Of a DNA stretch of 26,242 nucleotides, positions 8,117 through 15,364 are shown piece after piece. This DNA comes from Nanobdellota archaeon (GTDB lineage Archaea > Nanobdellota > Nanobdellia > Pacearchaeales > GW2011-AR1). A program made the translations under genes and the position numbers. Location: positions 1 through 26,242 of the forward strand of contig JAKLIN010000006.1 in the NCBI GenBank assembly GCA_022709585.1, in the 5' to 3' direction. Every line of letters starts with the position of its first letter. Position 1 is the stretch's first letter. The notes beneath the pieces are model-generated. The model was not told where the DNA came from. It saw only the letters and a program-made list of their open reading frames with translations, and made no database searches.

Positions 8117-8932
8117 ATGTTTGTTGTAAAAGTTCCAGGAATTGATGGTTTGGGAAAAACAAATGGATGTGAAAAAGCAGGAAATGCTATTCTGAAATCG
8201 CTTTATGACATTAAAGTGAATGAGCAAGGAAAAAAAGTCGATGTGAAATCTTTGGATTTAGAAGAAATTCATTTGGACAATTCTAATCTTGAATTCACCA
8301 ACGAATTAATTTATGAGAATTCTAAAGAGATGTTTGAAACTAAAGAAAGAACAATCTTTTTAGGAGGAGATCATTCTGTAAGTTATTCTCTTGTAAAAGC
8401 TTTTTTGGATTATTGTGCTGAAAACAAGCAGCTTCCTTTTTTGATTGTTTTTGATGCACATGCAGATTGCTTGGAAACTTTGCAAAAGCCAAAAAGAAAA
8501 TTTCCAGAACATAGGGGTTGGTTAAGAGAGATTATTGAACTGGGTTTTCCAAGTCAGAATATTTTAATTGTTGGTGCACGCGCTTTTCAAGAGTCTGAGC
8601 TTGATTTTTTAAGAGCTAAAAAAATACAAATTCTTAACTTAAACAATGTTGTTGAAGATATTCAAGAAATGGGAGACATAATCACAGAATTCTCTAGAGG
8701 AAAAAATCTTTATGTTTCTGTGGATTTAGATGTTTTAGACAGAGTTTTTGCTCCTGGCACAAGTTACCCTGAAAATAGCGGATTTAGCAGCAGAGAATTT
8801 GTTTATTTACTTCAAAGAGTAAACAAAATAAAAAATCTTCGTGCAATTGATTTAGTGAATATTAATCTTAATCTAGACAAAACTCAAGAAACAGTTAATC
8901 TTGCTGCAAAAATTCTTTCTGAAATAATTTGA
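8117..8932 (+). CDS. Arginase/agmatinase-family ureohydrolase
   Basis: All binuclear manganese motifs are present: GGDHS (83-87), DAHAD (113-117) and SVDLDVLD (201-208). The predicted ligands are H86, D113, H115, D117, D203 and D205. FAPGTSYPE (211-219) matches the APGTGtPE loop of the family. Members hydrolyse the guanidino group of arginine, agmatine or related compounds to urea and an amine, or formiminoglutamate to formamide. The specificity cannot be decided here: the substrate loop reads PEHRGWLRE, and no polyamine or arginine pathway gene is adjacent. The length (271 aa) is slightly below the usual 290-320. The enzyme is probably catalytically competent and cytoplasmic. Confidence 0.9.
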   Translation: MFVVKVPGIDGLGKTNGCEKAGNAILKSLYDIKVNEQGKKVDVKSLDLEEIHLDNSNLEFTNELIYENSKEMFETKERTIFLGGDHSVSYSLVKAFLDYCAENKQLPFLIVFDAHADCLETLQKPKRKFPEHRGWLREIIELGFPSQNILIVGARAFQESELDFLRAKKIQILNLNNVVEDIQEMGDIITEFSRGKNLYVSVDLDVLDRVFAPGTSYPENSGFSSREFVYLLQRVNKIKNLRAIDLVNINLNLDKTQETVNLAAKILSEII

Positions 8933-8945
8933 AGAATTAATATAA

Positions 8946-8954
8946 TTTATAAAT
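8946..8954 (+). promoter_or_regulatory. TATA box for the half-size MFS gene
   Basis: The sequence tttataaat is centred 25 nt before the ATG at 8975. Confidence 0.5.
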
Positions 8955-8974
8955 CGAATTTAATTTATCAAGAT

Positions 8975-9604
8975 ATGAATAAGAAATTAGCTCTTTTAAT
9001 CCTCTCAGATATTTTAATTGTAAGCAGTTTCGGGCTCATTGGACCTATCTTTGCACTTTTTATTAATCAAGACTTAGCTGGAGGGGTTCTTTCTGCAGGA
9101 ATTGCCACCGCGATTTATTGGGGAGTTAAATCTCCAATTCAGCTTCCTCTCTCAAAATATTTAATTGATAAGCACAAAAGAAAAACACAGTTGTTATTGA
9201 TTGGGACTTTTTTGATAATCACTGTTCCTTTAATGTATGTGCTTGCTGAAGATGTTAAATTGATTTTCTTAGCACAGGCAGTTTATGGTTTTGGAACAGC
9301 TTTAGCTTACCCTTCTTGGTTTAGTTTGTTTACAACTTACATGGACAAAAAGAAAAAAGGATTTGAATATTCTCTTTGGAGCACCAGTATTGGTTTAGGC
9401 TCTGGAGCAGCTGCATTTTTTGGAGCAAGTATTGCAAAAGCTTTAGGTTTCCGTCCGTTATTTCTTGTTGTTGGAGCAATTGCCTTTGCAGGATTTTTAA
9501 TCCTGATCGCATTAGACAGAGTTGAAAATAAAAAAATTTCTCAGGGAGAAGAATCAATAAAAAATAAAAGCAAGGTGCTTAATTTCTCTAAAATTAAAAA
9601 ATAA
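8975..9604 (+). CDS. Half-size major facilitator superfamily (MFS) protein, six helices
   Basis: This 209-aa integral membrane protein has six predicted helices (about 5-30, 38-56, 70-90, 95-118, 130-150 and 155-180). The loop between helices 2 and 3, KYLIDKHKRK, resembles MFS motif A (basic loop with D-x-x-x-R/K). The protein corresponds to the N-terminal half of a 12-helix MFS transporter and ends with a charged cytoplasmic tail rich in Lys. There is no in-frame continuation: the stop is followed by the convergent nuclease gene 16 nt later. It may act as a homodimer or be a decayed transporter. The substrate is unknown. Its own TATA box and intact frame favour a real gene. Confidence 0.75.
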   Translation: MNKKLALLILSDILIVSSFGLIGPIFALFINQDLAGGVLSAGIATAIYWGVKSPIQLPLSKYLIDKHKRKTQLLLIGTFLIITVPLMYVLAEDVKLIFLAQAVYGFGTALAYPSWFSLFTTYMDKKKKGFEYSLWSTSIGLGSGAAAFFGASIAKALGFRPLFLVVGAIAFAGFLILIALDRVENKKISQGEESIKNKSKVLNFSKIKK

Positions 9605-9620
9605 AGCTTATTTTTTAATT

Positions 9621-10316
9621 TTATTCTGGAGAATAATCCTGTTCAGACAATTTGAAAACATCTGCTTTTTTCCCAATAACTTTTTGTAATTGTTCTTGCG
9701 AAGCATTAACAATATTTTTTATTGTTTTAAACTCTTCAAGAAGTTTTTTTGCTGTTTTCGGGCCTATTCCAGGAAATCCCTCGATAATAAACTGAATTTG
9801 CTCGTTTTTGTTTAAAGACTTTCTAGAAATATTTAATGAGTTTTCTTTTTCTTTTCTCTGAAGCATTGTAAAAATAAATCTTGCAGTGTCTTCTGGATTT
9901 TTTGTAAATAAAATTGGAATTTTATGTTTAATTAAAATTGAAATTAAGAAACCTCTTATCGAATTCGCATGAACTCCTGAATTACAATTATCTGAGTAAA
10001 GTTCTTGTTCGTAAATTCCTTCAATCACTAACAGGGGAGACTCATACTGTTTTAATCCTTCCAACTGAGAAATTAGCCTTTTATTAATCATTGAAGAAAT
10101 AAAGTCTGAAACTGTTTTTCTTTCAATAGCGATTCCATTGGCAAGATAATCTGCCACTTTCAACTCCTTGAATTCAATTTCCACTCCAAGTTTCAAAAGA
10201 TTTGCTGGAACAAATGAATTCTTTTCTCTGTAATCAACAATTACCTTTGGAAGTTTGATTTCTTCGTATTGTTCTTTTTTCTTGGAAAAAATTTGCAGAA
10301 AGTTTGAATTTTCCAT
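9621..10316 (-). CDS. XPF/ERCC4-type structure-specific endonuclease with HhH domain
   Basis: This 231-aa protein joins an ERCC4 nuclease domain to a tandem helix-hairpin-helix region. Catalytic motifs are VDYRE (27-31), VADYL (54-58) and IERKTVSDF (64-72), the ERKxxxD signature with the metal-binding acidic residues intact. The HhH region reads EGFPGIGPKTAKKLL (179-193) followed by a second hairpin. It should cut branched DNA near 3' flaps or forks during repair and replication restart. The length fits the short archaeal XPF that lacks a helicase. An open frame continues upstream to 10484 but overlaps the IMPDH-like gene, so ATG 10316 is chosen, leaving a 61-nt divergent promoter region. A Hef-type helicase is encoded on the same strand 1.1 kb upstream, so the two may form a split Hef. 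Confidence 0.9.
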   Translation of the reverse strand: MENSNFLQIFSKKKEQYEEIKLPKVIVDYREKNSFVPANLLKLGVEIEFKELKVADYLANGIAIERKTVSDFISSMINKRLISQLEGLKQYESPLLVIEGIYEQELYSDNCNSGVHANSIRGFLISILIKHKIPILFTKNPEDTARFIFTMLQRKEKENSLNISRKSLNKNEQIQFIIEGFPGIGPKTAKKLLEEFKTIKNIVNASQEQLQKVIGKKADVFKLSEQDYSPE

Positions 10317-10347
10317 AGCGCTTTGATTGTAGTTGAGTTTAATTATA

Positions 10348-10354
10348 TTTTTAT
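10348..10354 (+). promoter_or_regulatory. TATA-like element for the IMPDH/GMPR gene in the divergent region
   Basis: The AT-rich stretch tttttat is centred about 27 nt before the GTG at 10378. On the other strand the same AT-rich region could serve the nuclease gene. Confidence 0.35.
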
Positions 10355-10377
10355 AGTCTAAAAAACTGAAATTTTCT

Positions 10378-11430
10378 GTGGCAAGAATAATTGGCAAAGG
10401 ATATACGTTTGATGATGTTTTGGTTACTCCTAAATATAACAAAGTTGTTTCCAGAAAAGACGTTGTCTTGAAAACACGAGTCACAAAAAATCATTTTTTA
10501 GATATGCCTTTAATCGCTTCAAACATGGATACTGTCTGTGAAACAACGATGGCTATTGCTTTTGGAAGAATGGGGGGATTGGGCATTTTGCATAGATTTT
10601 GTTTAATTGAAGAACAGTGTTCCTGGGTGAAAGAGGTAAAAAAAGCAGGCTTGATTTGCGCAGCAGCTGTTGGTTTAAAAGATTTAGAACAAAGGGTGAG
10701 TGCTCTTGTTGAAGCAGGAGTTGATATACTTGTTTTAGATGTTGCGCATGGGCATTCTAAATATGTTGGAAATGCTTTGGACTGGATTAAATTAAATTAT
10801 CCCAAAGTTGATGTGATGGTAGGAAATATTGCAACAAAAGATGCTGCAGAATATTTCATCAGCAAGGGTGCAGATGCATTGAAAGTTGGAATTGGGCCTG
10901 GTTCATTATGCACAACAAGAATAATGACTGGTGCAGGGGTCCCTCAGCTGACTGCTATTATGGATGTTTATGAAGCAACTCAAGGAAGAGTCCCTATTTG
11001 CGCAGATGGGGGAATAAGAATTCCTGGAGATTTAACAAAAGCAATTGGAGCAGGTGCGGACACAATCATGGTTGGAAGCATTATTGCAGGAACAGAAGAA
11101 ACTCCTGGAGAAATTATTGAAGATGAAAATGGAAAATTCAAAATTTACAGAGGCATGGCAAGTTATGAAGCAACAATCAAAAGATATGAGATGGATGGAA
11201 AAAAGAAAGATGAAATAATCAGTGTTGAAGGAGAAAAAACAAAAGTAAAATTCAATGGACCTGTTGAGCCCATTCTGAAAAAATTCCTAGGTGGTTTAGC
11301 TTCTGGAATGACTTACGTTGGAGCAGACTGCATTGAGAAGCTAAAAGGCAAAGCTGATTTTATTGAAGTTAGCAATGCAGGATATATTGAAGGAACAGCT
11401 CACAAGTTTCGCGAGATGAATAAAATTTGA
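10378..11430 (+). CDS. IMP dehydrogenase / GMP reductase family enzyme without CBS domains
   Basis: This 350-aa TIM-barrel enzyme has YTFDDVLVTP at the N-terminus, SNMDTV (48-53), the catalytic loop GIGPGSLCTTR (171-181) with Cys178, and ADGGIRIPGD (209-218). The two CBS domains that normally sit inside IMPDH are absent. IMPDH oxidises IMP to XMP; GMP reductase converts GMP to IMP. The segment after YRGM reads KRYEMDG (268-274) and VEGEKTKVKFNGPV (283-296), which resembles the GMP reductase flap (EGKTVEVPFKG) at least as much as the IMPDH flap, although an Arg-Tyr pair is present at 269-270. The direction of the reaction is therefore open. The start codon is GTG; the family N-terminus begins right there, and no ATG upstream gives a better fit. 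Confidence 0.9.
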   Translation: MARIIGKGYTFDDVLVTPKYNKVVSRKDVVLKTRVTKNHFLDMPLIASNMDTVCETTMAIAFGRMGGLGILHRFCLIEEQCSWVKEVKKAGLICAAAVGLKDLEQRVSALVEAGVDILVLDVAHGHSKYVGNALDWIKLNYPKVDVMVGNIATKDAAEYFISKGADALKVGIGPGSLCTTRIMTGAGVPQLTAIMDVYEATQGRVPICADGGIRIPGDLTKAIGAGADTIMVGSIIAGTEETPGEIIEDENGKFKIYRGMASYEATIKRYEMDGKKKDEIISVEGEKTKVKFNGPVEPILKKFLGGLASGMTYVGADCIEKLKGKADFIEVSNAGYIEGTAHKFREMNKI

Positions 11431-11458
11431 CTTTTTATCTTATCTAATTTTTGATTTA

Positions 11459-13024
11459 TTATTCTAACTTGTCCAAAGTTGTTTGTTTCTCTTCAGAAAA
11501 AATATCTAATCCGTTATTCATATCTTTTTTAATTGAGTCTATTGCTGTTTGCATCTTTTTCTCTCTAGCTCTAGAAACATAATAAAAAGATTCATCTCGC
11601 GTTGCTTTAGTTATCATAATCATTAATTTTCCTGGCTGAAGTCTTGCGGTTCTTCCTGCTCTTTGAATTGTACGGATTGCAGAAGCAACAGGTTCGTAAA
11701 ATATCACAACACTGACTTCAGGTATATCCAATCCTTCTTCTCCAATCGAAGTTGCACAAAGAACATTTAATTCTCCAGAAGAAAAATCAATAATCATTCT
11801 TTTTTGCTCTTTTTGGCTTAATCCTTCCCCTTTCTTTTTTGCTTGCCCAATAAATACGCCTGCTTTAATTCCGGATATCTTATTAAGAGTTTTTGAAATT
11901 TGTAAAGCAGTGTCTCTGAATTGAGAGAAAACAATTATTTTTGCAGAATGGTTTTTTGCTTTTTCAAGTTCAACTATTTCTGCAAGCTTGCTTATTTTCG
12001 GATGCTCAATTTCTTTTTTCAAAAGCTCTGCAGAACGAATGAACGCAAGATTCATTTCTGGGCGTTTCATTAGTTGCTGAACTCCCTTGCTTTTCATTTT
12101 CGCAGCTTGGTCAAATAAATCTGCTAAGTAATCGTGAAACCCTTTGAGCGTTTGAGTTTCAAGAAGTTCAATTGCATGCTGCAGCTTAATCGCGCTTGCG
12201 CAAGAGGAAGCGCCTTTCATCACATTGAAATTTTTATTGCCTTTGGAAAGCGAATTCATAATTCTTTTTTGAAGAAGAATAAGATTTGTTTTTGTTGGAG
12301 CTTCAAATAATAAATGCCGAGATTTAAGTTCATCAATATACAAATCATTAACTTGTTTCATCATTCTTCGCATTTCTTCAATTTCTGGAGGAAGCTCAAC
12401 AATAACTTTTTCGAATTCTCTTTCTTGCAGATTATGTTTCACATCCTCGCTTTCACGTGTTCTAAGTTCAACTTCCTCTATTGAAAGTGTTTTGCAAATT
12501 TCTTTTATTTTAGAAACTTCGCTTCCCGGAGAAGCTGTTAATCCCAAAATTCTTGGATGTTGTGCGGTTTCTTTATATCTTTGAGCAACATAAGTGTAAT
12601 CGTAATTCTTTATGCATCTATGAGCTTCATCTTCAATTAAAAGGCAAACGTCGCTTAAATCATAAAGCTTTTTTTTCAAGTCATTCGCAATGCATTGAGG
12701 CGTTGAGAAAATTATATCTGCTGTTTTCCAAATCTTTTTCCTTTGCTCTGCTTTAACTGTTCCTGTGAATAATTGCAAATCTCCAAACAAATCTGATAAA
12801 TGAGAAGTGAAAAAATTGAGATGCTGTTCTGCTAAGGGGCGGGTGGGTGCTAAAAATAAGACTTTTTCTCCTGGAAATTTTTTCATTCGTTCAATCGCGA
12901 GCATTAATGCAATAAGAGTTTTACCTAATCCTGTTGGAAGCACAACCAAGCAATTTTTTTCAATGCAGCTTTCCAATATTTTTTGCTGATAATCCCTGGG
13001 AGTTATGTCTTTTAGAAATTCCAT
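11459..13024 (-). CDS. Hef/Mph1-type superfamily 2 DNA helicase (helicase part only)
   Basis: This 521-aa SF2 helicase shows motif I LPTGLGKT (29-36), motif II DEAH (132-135), motif III LTASPG (162-167), motif IV IIVFSQFR, motif V EEGLDIPEV and motif VI QRAGRTAR (454-461). The helical insert between the two RecA domains (about 205-345) is typical of the Hef/FANCM group, which processes stalled forks. Euryarchaeal Hef (about 750 aa) carries an XPF nuclease at its C-terminus. Here the protein ends soon after motif VI, and the nuclease is a separate gene at 9621-10316. Start ATG 13024 is supported by a TATA box about 27 nt upstream. Confidence 0.9.
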   Translation of the reverse strand: MEFLKDITPRDYQQKILESCIEKNCLVVLPTGLGKTLIALMLAIERMKKFPGEKVLFLAPTRPLAEQHLNFFTSHLSDLFGDLQLFTGTVKAEQRKKIWKTADIIFSTPQCIANDLKKKLYDLSDVCLLIEDEAHRCIKNYDYTYVAQRYKETAQHPRILGLTASPGSEVSKIKEICKTLSIEEVELRTRESEDVKHNLQEREFEKVIVELPPEIEEMRRMMKQVNDLYIDELKSRHLLFEAPTKTNLILLQKRIMNSLSKGNKNFNVMKGASSCASAIKLQHAIELLETQTLKGFHDYLADLFDQAAKMKSKGVQQLMKRPEMNLAFIRSAELLKKEIEHPKISKLAEIVELEKAKNHSAKIIVFSQFRDTALQISKTLNKISGIKAGVFIGQAKKKGEGLSQKEQKRMIIDFSSGELNVLCATSIGEEGLDIPEVSVVIFYEPVASAIRTIQRAGRTARLQPGKLMIMITKATRDESFYYVSRAREKKMQTAIDSIKKDMNNGLDIFSEEKQTTLDKLE

Positions 13025-13041
13025 TTTATTTTACACTAAAT

Positions 13042-13674
13042 TTAGATTATAAATATGCTGAAAAAGAATCCAATGAAAACAAGAGCAACCAAAAAGCTCC
13101 AAAGAAGCAGGTTTCCAAAAAAGATTTTATTTCCATCCAAGCTGGAAATAGGGATTAAATTAAAAAAAGCGTAGTAAACATTGATTCTTGAGAATTCAGG
13201 AAATCCAAAGAGATATCCTATCACTGCTAGGAATAAATTCATTAGTATTCCTGACGCAGCGATGTACCCAATTTCTTCTTCAGCCATGGATGAGAATTTG
13301 TAAAGTCCGTGCCTTCTCGCAGCTTTGTATTCTTCCGGCTCTGTATCAAAAACTAAAGAAGCCATCCAAACAAAGATGTTTATTGGGAAGAAAAACATCT
13401 TGAAAATCAAAGGAATAATAACTCCAGAAGGAATTGGTTGAGTGAAATGAAATGATTTTTTGAATCCGTATTGGTATGTTTCCCAAATTTTTACATTAAT
13501 TTTGGCATCAAAAAAATAAGCAACCACTTTTTTAGTTAGAACGTTTAAAAAAATAGAAATTGTTAAAGACAAAAACAACACAAGATAAACATTTCTTCCT
13601 CCGAAGGGGTTCATCAAAAAAGAGATAATTACAGATACTAGCAGGATGCTTAGGATTTCTTTAAGATTAAACAT
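13042..13674 (-). CDS. M50 (site-2 protease)-like membrane protein lacking HExxH
   Basis: This 210-aa polytopic membrane protein has about six hydrophobic segments. Near the end it has NLIPISSLDGNKIFFGN (172-188), matching the NPxPxxPLDG motif that carries the third zinc ligand of M50 intramembrane proteases. The expected HExxH site is replaced by LTKKVVAYFF (46-55), so the zinc site cannot form as in active enzymes. The downstream segment IWETYQYGFKKSF resembles the region after HExxH in archaeal homologues. It is probably a non-proteolytic relative, perhaps a binding or regulatory protein. An in-frame TTG at 13689 could extend it by five residues, but ATG 13674 is 25 nt from a good TATA box. 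It ends 17 nt before the helicase gene on the same strand. Confidence 0.7.
   Translation of the reverse strand: MFNLKEILSILLVSVIISFLMNPFGGRNVYLVLFLSLTISIFLNVLTKKVVAYFFDAKINVKIWETYQYGFKKSFHFTQPIPSGVIIPLIFKMFFFPINIFVWMASLVFDTEPEEYKAARRHGLYKFSSMAEEEIGYIAASGILMNLFLAVIGYLFGFPEFSRINVYYAFFNLIPISSLDGNKIFFGNLLLWSFLVALVFIGFFFSIFII
13047..13055 (-). promoter_or_regulatory. TATA box for the Hef-type helicase gene
   Basis: On the minus strand tatttataa is centred about 27 nt before the ATG at 13024. It overlaps the 3' end of the M50-like gene, so the helicase has its own promoter inside its neighbour. Confidence 0.45.
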
Positions 13675-13693
13675 AGCTAAAGCAATCAAGAGA

Positions 13694-13704
13694 TTTTTAT
13701 AAAT
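13694..13704 (-). promoter_or_regulatory. TATA box for the M50-like gene
   Basis: On the minus strand atttataaaaa is centred 25 nt before the ATG at 13674, which supports that start over the in-frame TTG at 13689. Confidence 0.5.
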
Positions 13705-13795
13705 TTATTCTTTAATCTTTTTGAATTCCATCCTCGTAAAGGTTCAAAAATTCGAGGATTATATTAAACATTTATAGATAACAAATAACGGAAAA

Positions 13796-13804
13796 GTATT
13801 TAAA
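13796..13804 (+). promoter_or_regulatory. TATA box and BRE for the PRC-barrel operon
   Basis: The sequence gtatttaaa, preceded by the purine-rich ggaaaa (BRE-like), is centred 26 nt before the ATG at 13826. Confidence 0.55.
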
Positions 13805-13825
13805 TCGTTTAGGTTAATTTAATTT

Positions 13826-14107
13826 ATGAAAATCAAAAAAATCACAGAGGTTTTAGGCGTAAAAGTTTATACTGATTCTGGGGATTATTTTGGAGAAATT
13901 GAAGAAGCAAATCTTTATGAGAATAAGGTTGATGGCTGGAAAATAAGGGTTGGTGGAGGCATCGCTTCTTTAATAGGGGGCGCTAAGGGAGTTATAATTC
14001 CTCACCAGTTTGTTAAAGCTATGAGTGATATTATCATAATAAACTCTTCAGCATTACCAAGTCCTTCTGAACCTGGATTTGAAGAAATGACAGAAGATTT
14101 AATGTAA
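13826..14107 (+). CDS. PRC-barrel domain protein
   Basis: This 93-aa soluble protein follows the PRC-barrel pattern: LGVKVYTDSGDYFGEIEEA (10-28), the usual opening G-x-x-V-Y-T-x-x-G-x-x-x-G, and GVIIPHQFVKAMSDIIII (55-72), the closing V-I-P-x-x-x-V-x-x-x-x-D strand. A short acidic tail follows. Archaeal PRC-barrel proteins of this size occur as RNA-metabolism and cell-division (CdpA/CdpB-like) factors; which role applies here cannot be read from the sequence. It is followed after 2 nt by a five-helix membrane protein gene, so the two are co-transcribed. Confidence 0.8.
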   Translation: MKIKKITEVLGVKVYTDSGDYFGEIEEANLYENKVDGWKIRVGGGIASLIGGAKGVIIPHQFVKAMSDIIIINSSALPSPSEPGFEEMTEDLM

Positions 14108-14109
14108 AC

Positions 14110-14646
14110 ATGGCTGACTTAACATTATTCTTGCAGCACGAGTTATTTACAAGATTCTTGCTTCCTTTTTTACTTGTTTCTTTAATTGTATTTGCTATCC
14201 TAGAAAAAACAAACCTTCTTGGAACAAATAAACAACAGATTAACGCTCTTATTTCCTTTGTTATAGGATTTATTTTTGTTGGAGTTGCCTGGCCTGCTTT
14301 GATGGTAAGCAATTTAATGCTTTTCTTAGGAGTAGCAGTGGTTATCATATTTGTTGTTCTATTAATTTGGGGTTCTGTTATGGGCAAGGGAACTTTAGAA
14401 GTAGTTTTTGGTACCGCAGAAAAACCAATGAAATGGGCAGCACCAATTTTATTGATTGTAATTCTCTTGGTTGTTGCTTATGCTAGTCTTTGGGCAGCAG
14501 GAGTGAAACTCGATGAAATCTTTATTAATCCTTTATTCAAACAAGCAGGCAGCGAAGCAATTTGGGTTAACATCGGCTTTGTTGTAATTATTGCTTTGGC
14601 TCTTGCCTTGGTTTTAAGAAAGACGGGTACCGGCTCAGGCAATTAA
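14110..14646 (+). CDS. Five-helix membrane protein, paralogue of the next gene
   Basis: I do not recognise this 178-aa protein as a named family. Hydrophobic segments lie at about 15-31, 44-61, 66-90, 110-131 and 150-170. The first part, RFLLPFLLVSLIVFAILEKT, followed by LLGTNKQQINALISFVIGF, aligns with the next gene (YILPFLLIFALVYGILIRL, then LFASNKPVTAIIAVSVGLL), so the two are diverged duplicates. Both contain an N-K turn between helices 1 and 2. It starts 2 nt after the PRC-barrel gene. The location just before the secretion ATPase module suggests a membrane-complex role; no function can be assigned. Confidence 0.8.
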   Translation: MADLTLFLQHELFTRFLLPFLLVSLIVFAILEKTNLLGTNKQQINALISFVIGFIFVGVAWPALMVSNLMLFLGVAVVIIFVVLLIWGSVMGKGTLEVVFGTAEKPMKWAAPILLIVILLVVAYASLWAAGVKLDEIFINPLFKQAGSEAIWVNIGFVVIIALALALVLRKTGTGSGN

Positions 14647-14667
14647 TTAAGCAGTTAATTTAGAAAC

Positions 14668-14679
14668 ATATTTAAATAA
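14668..14679 (+). promoter_or_regulatory. TATA box for the second five-helix membrane protein gene
   Basis: The sequence atatttaaataa, preceded by the BRE-like gaaac, is centred 27 nt before the ATG at 14701. Confidence 0.55.
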
Positions 14680-14700
14680 TAATTCATAAAATTCAGTTAT

Positions 14701-15306
14701 ATGATTCAAGAGGTATTTTTTTTAGCAAGTTCTGCTGTTTCTAATCCAGGAACTTCAATAAATCTCTTCTTAGAGAATGCAGGATTTTACAGTTATATCC
14801 TTCCTTTCTTGCTTATCTTTGCATTAGTTTATGGAATTCTTATTAGATTAGATTTGTTTGCGAGCAATAAACCTGTAACGGCAATTATTGCTGTTTCTGT
14901 CGGGCTTTTAGCATTACAGTTCGGGACTGTTTCAGATTTCTTTTCTAAAATTTTTCCTCAAGTAGGGGTAGGATTGTCTATACTTTTAGGAGTTTTAATT
15001 TTGGTTGGCGCGTTTATTGATAAAAGGCAACAATGGATTCTGTATATTCTTCTAGGCGTTGCAACAATTATTGCAGGATTTGTAATTTATCCTAATTTCA
15101 GAGAAGCTTTTGGAATTGCTTCAACCGGCTCATCTTATAATACGGGTGTTATCTTCGGATGGATACTGATTGTAGTTGTTGTGCTGGTTGCAATGTTTGC
15201 AGCATTCGGGATTAATCCTTTTAAGGCTCGTGAGAATGCCCTCCCATATAATCCCTCAGTAACTCATTCTCAAGTTGAGGGGAATAACGCAAATCCCGCT
15301 CATTAG
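14701..15306 (+). CDS. Five-helix membrane protein, paralogue of the preceding gene
   Basis: This 201-aa integral membrane protein has hydrophobic segments at about 30-48, 59-77, 85-106, 111-131 and 149-170, an N-terminal Ser/Asn-rich stretch and a hydrophilic C-terminal tail of about 30 residues. It shares the helix 1-2 region with the 178-aa protein encoded just upstream (LPFLL, then a basic/acidic turn, then a small-residue helix). It has its own TATA box. It is convergent with the coiled-coil gene pair. I see no enzymatic motif, and the function is unknown. Confidence 0.8.
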   Translation: MIQEVFFLASSAVSNPGTSINLFLENAGFYSYILPFLLIFALVYGILIRLDLFASNKPVTAIIAVSVGLLALQFGTVSDFFSKIFPQVGVGLSILLGVLILVGAFIDKRQQWILYILLGVATIIAGFVIYPNFREAFGIASTGSSYNTGVIFGWILIVVVVLVAMFAAFGINPFKARENALPYNPSVTHSQVEGNNANPAH

Positions 15307-15364
15307 TTAATAATTAATTTAATTTTCTAAAAATCTTTTTAAAACTTTAAATCGAATCTCAAAA

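Noticed and set aside
10317..10484. Upstream extension of the nuclease frame by 56 codons
   Set aside because: It overlaps the start of the IMPDH/GMPR gene and is not part of the ERCC4 domain; ATG 10316 gives a complete short XPF.
13737..13760. Possible tRNA T-arm (ggttcaaa) in the 13.7 kb intergenic region
   Set aside because: The flanking bases do not form a T-stem, anticodon arm or acceptor stem, so no tRNA can be folded.
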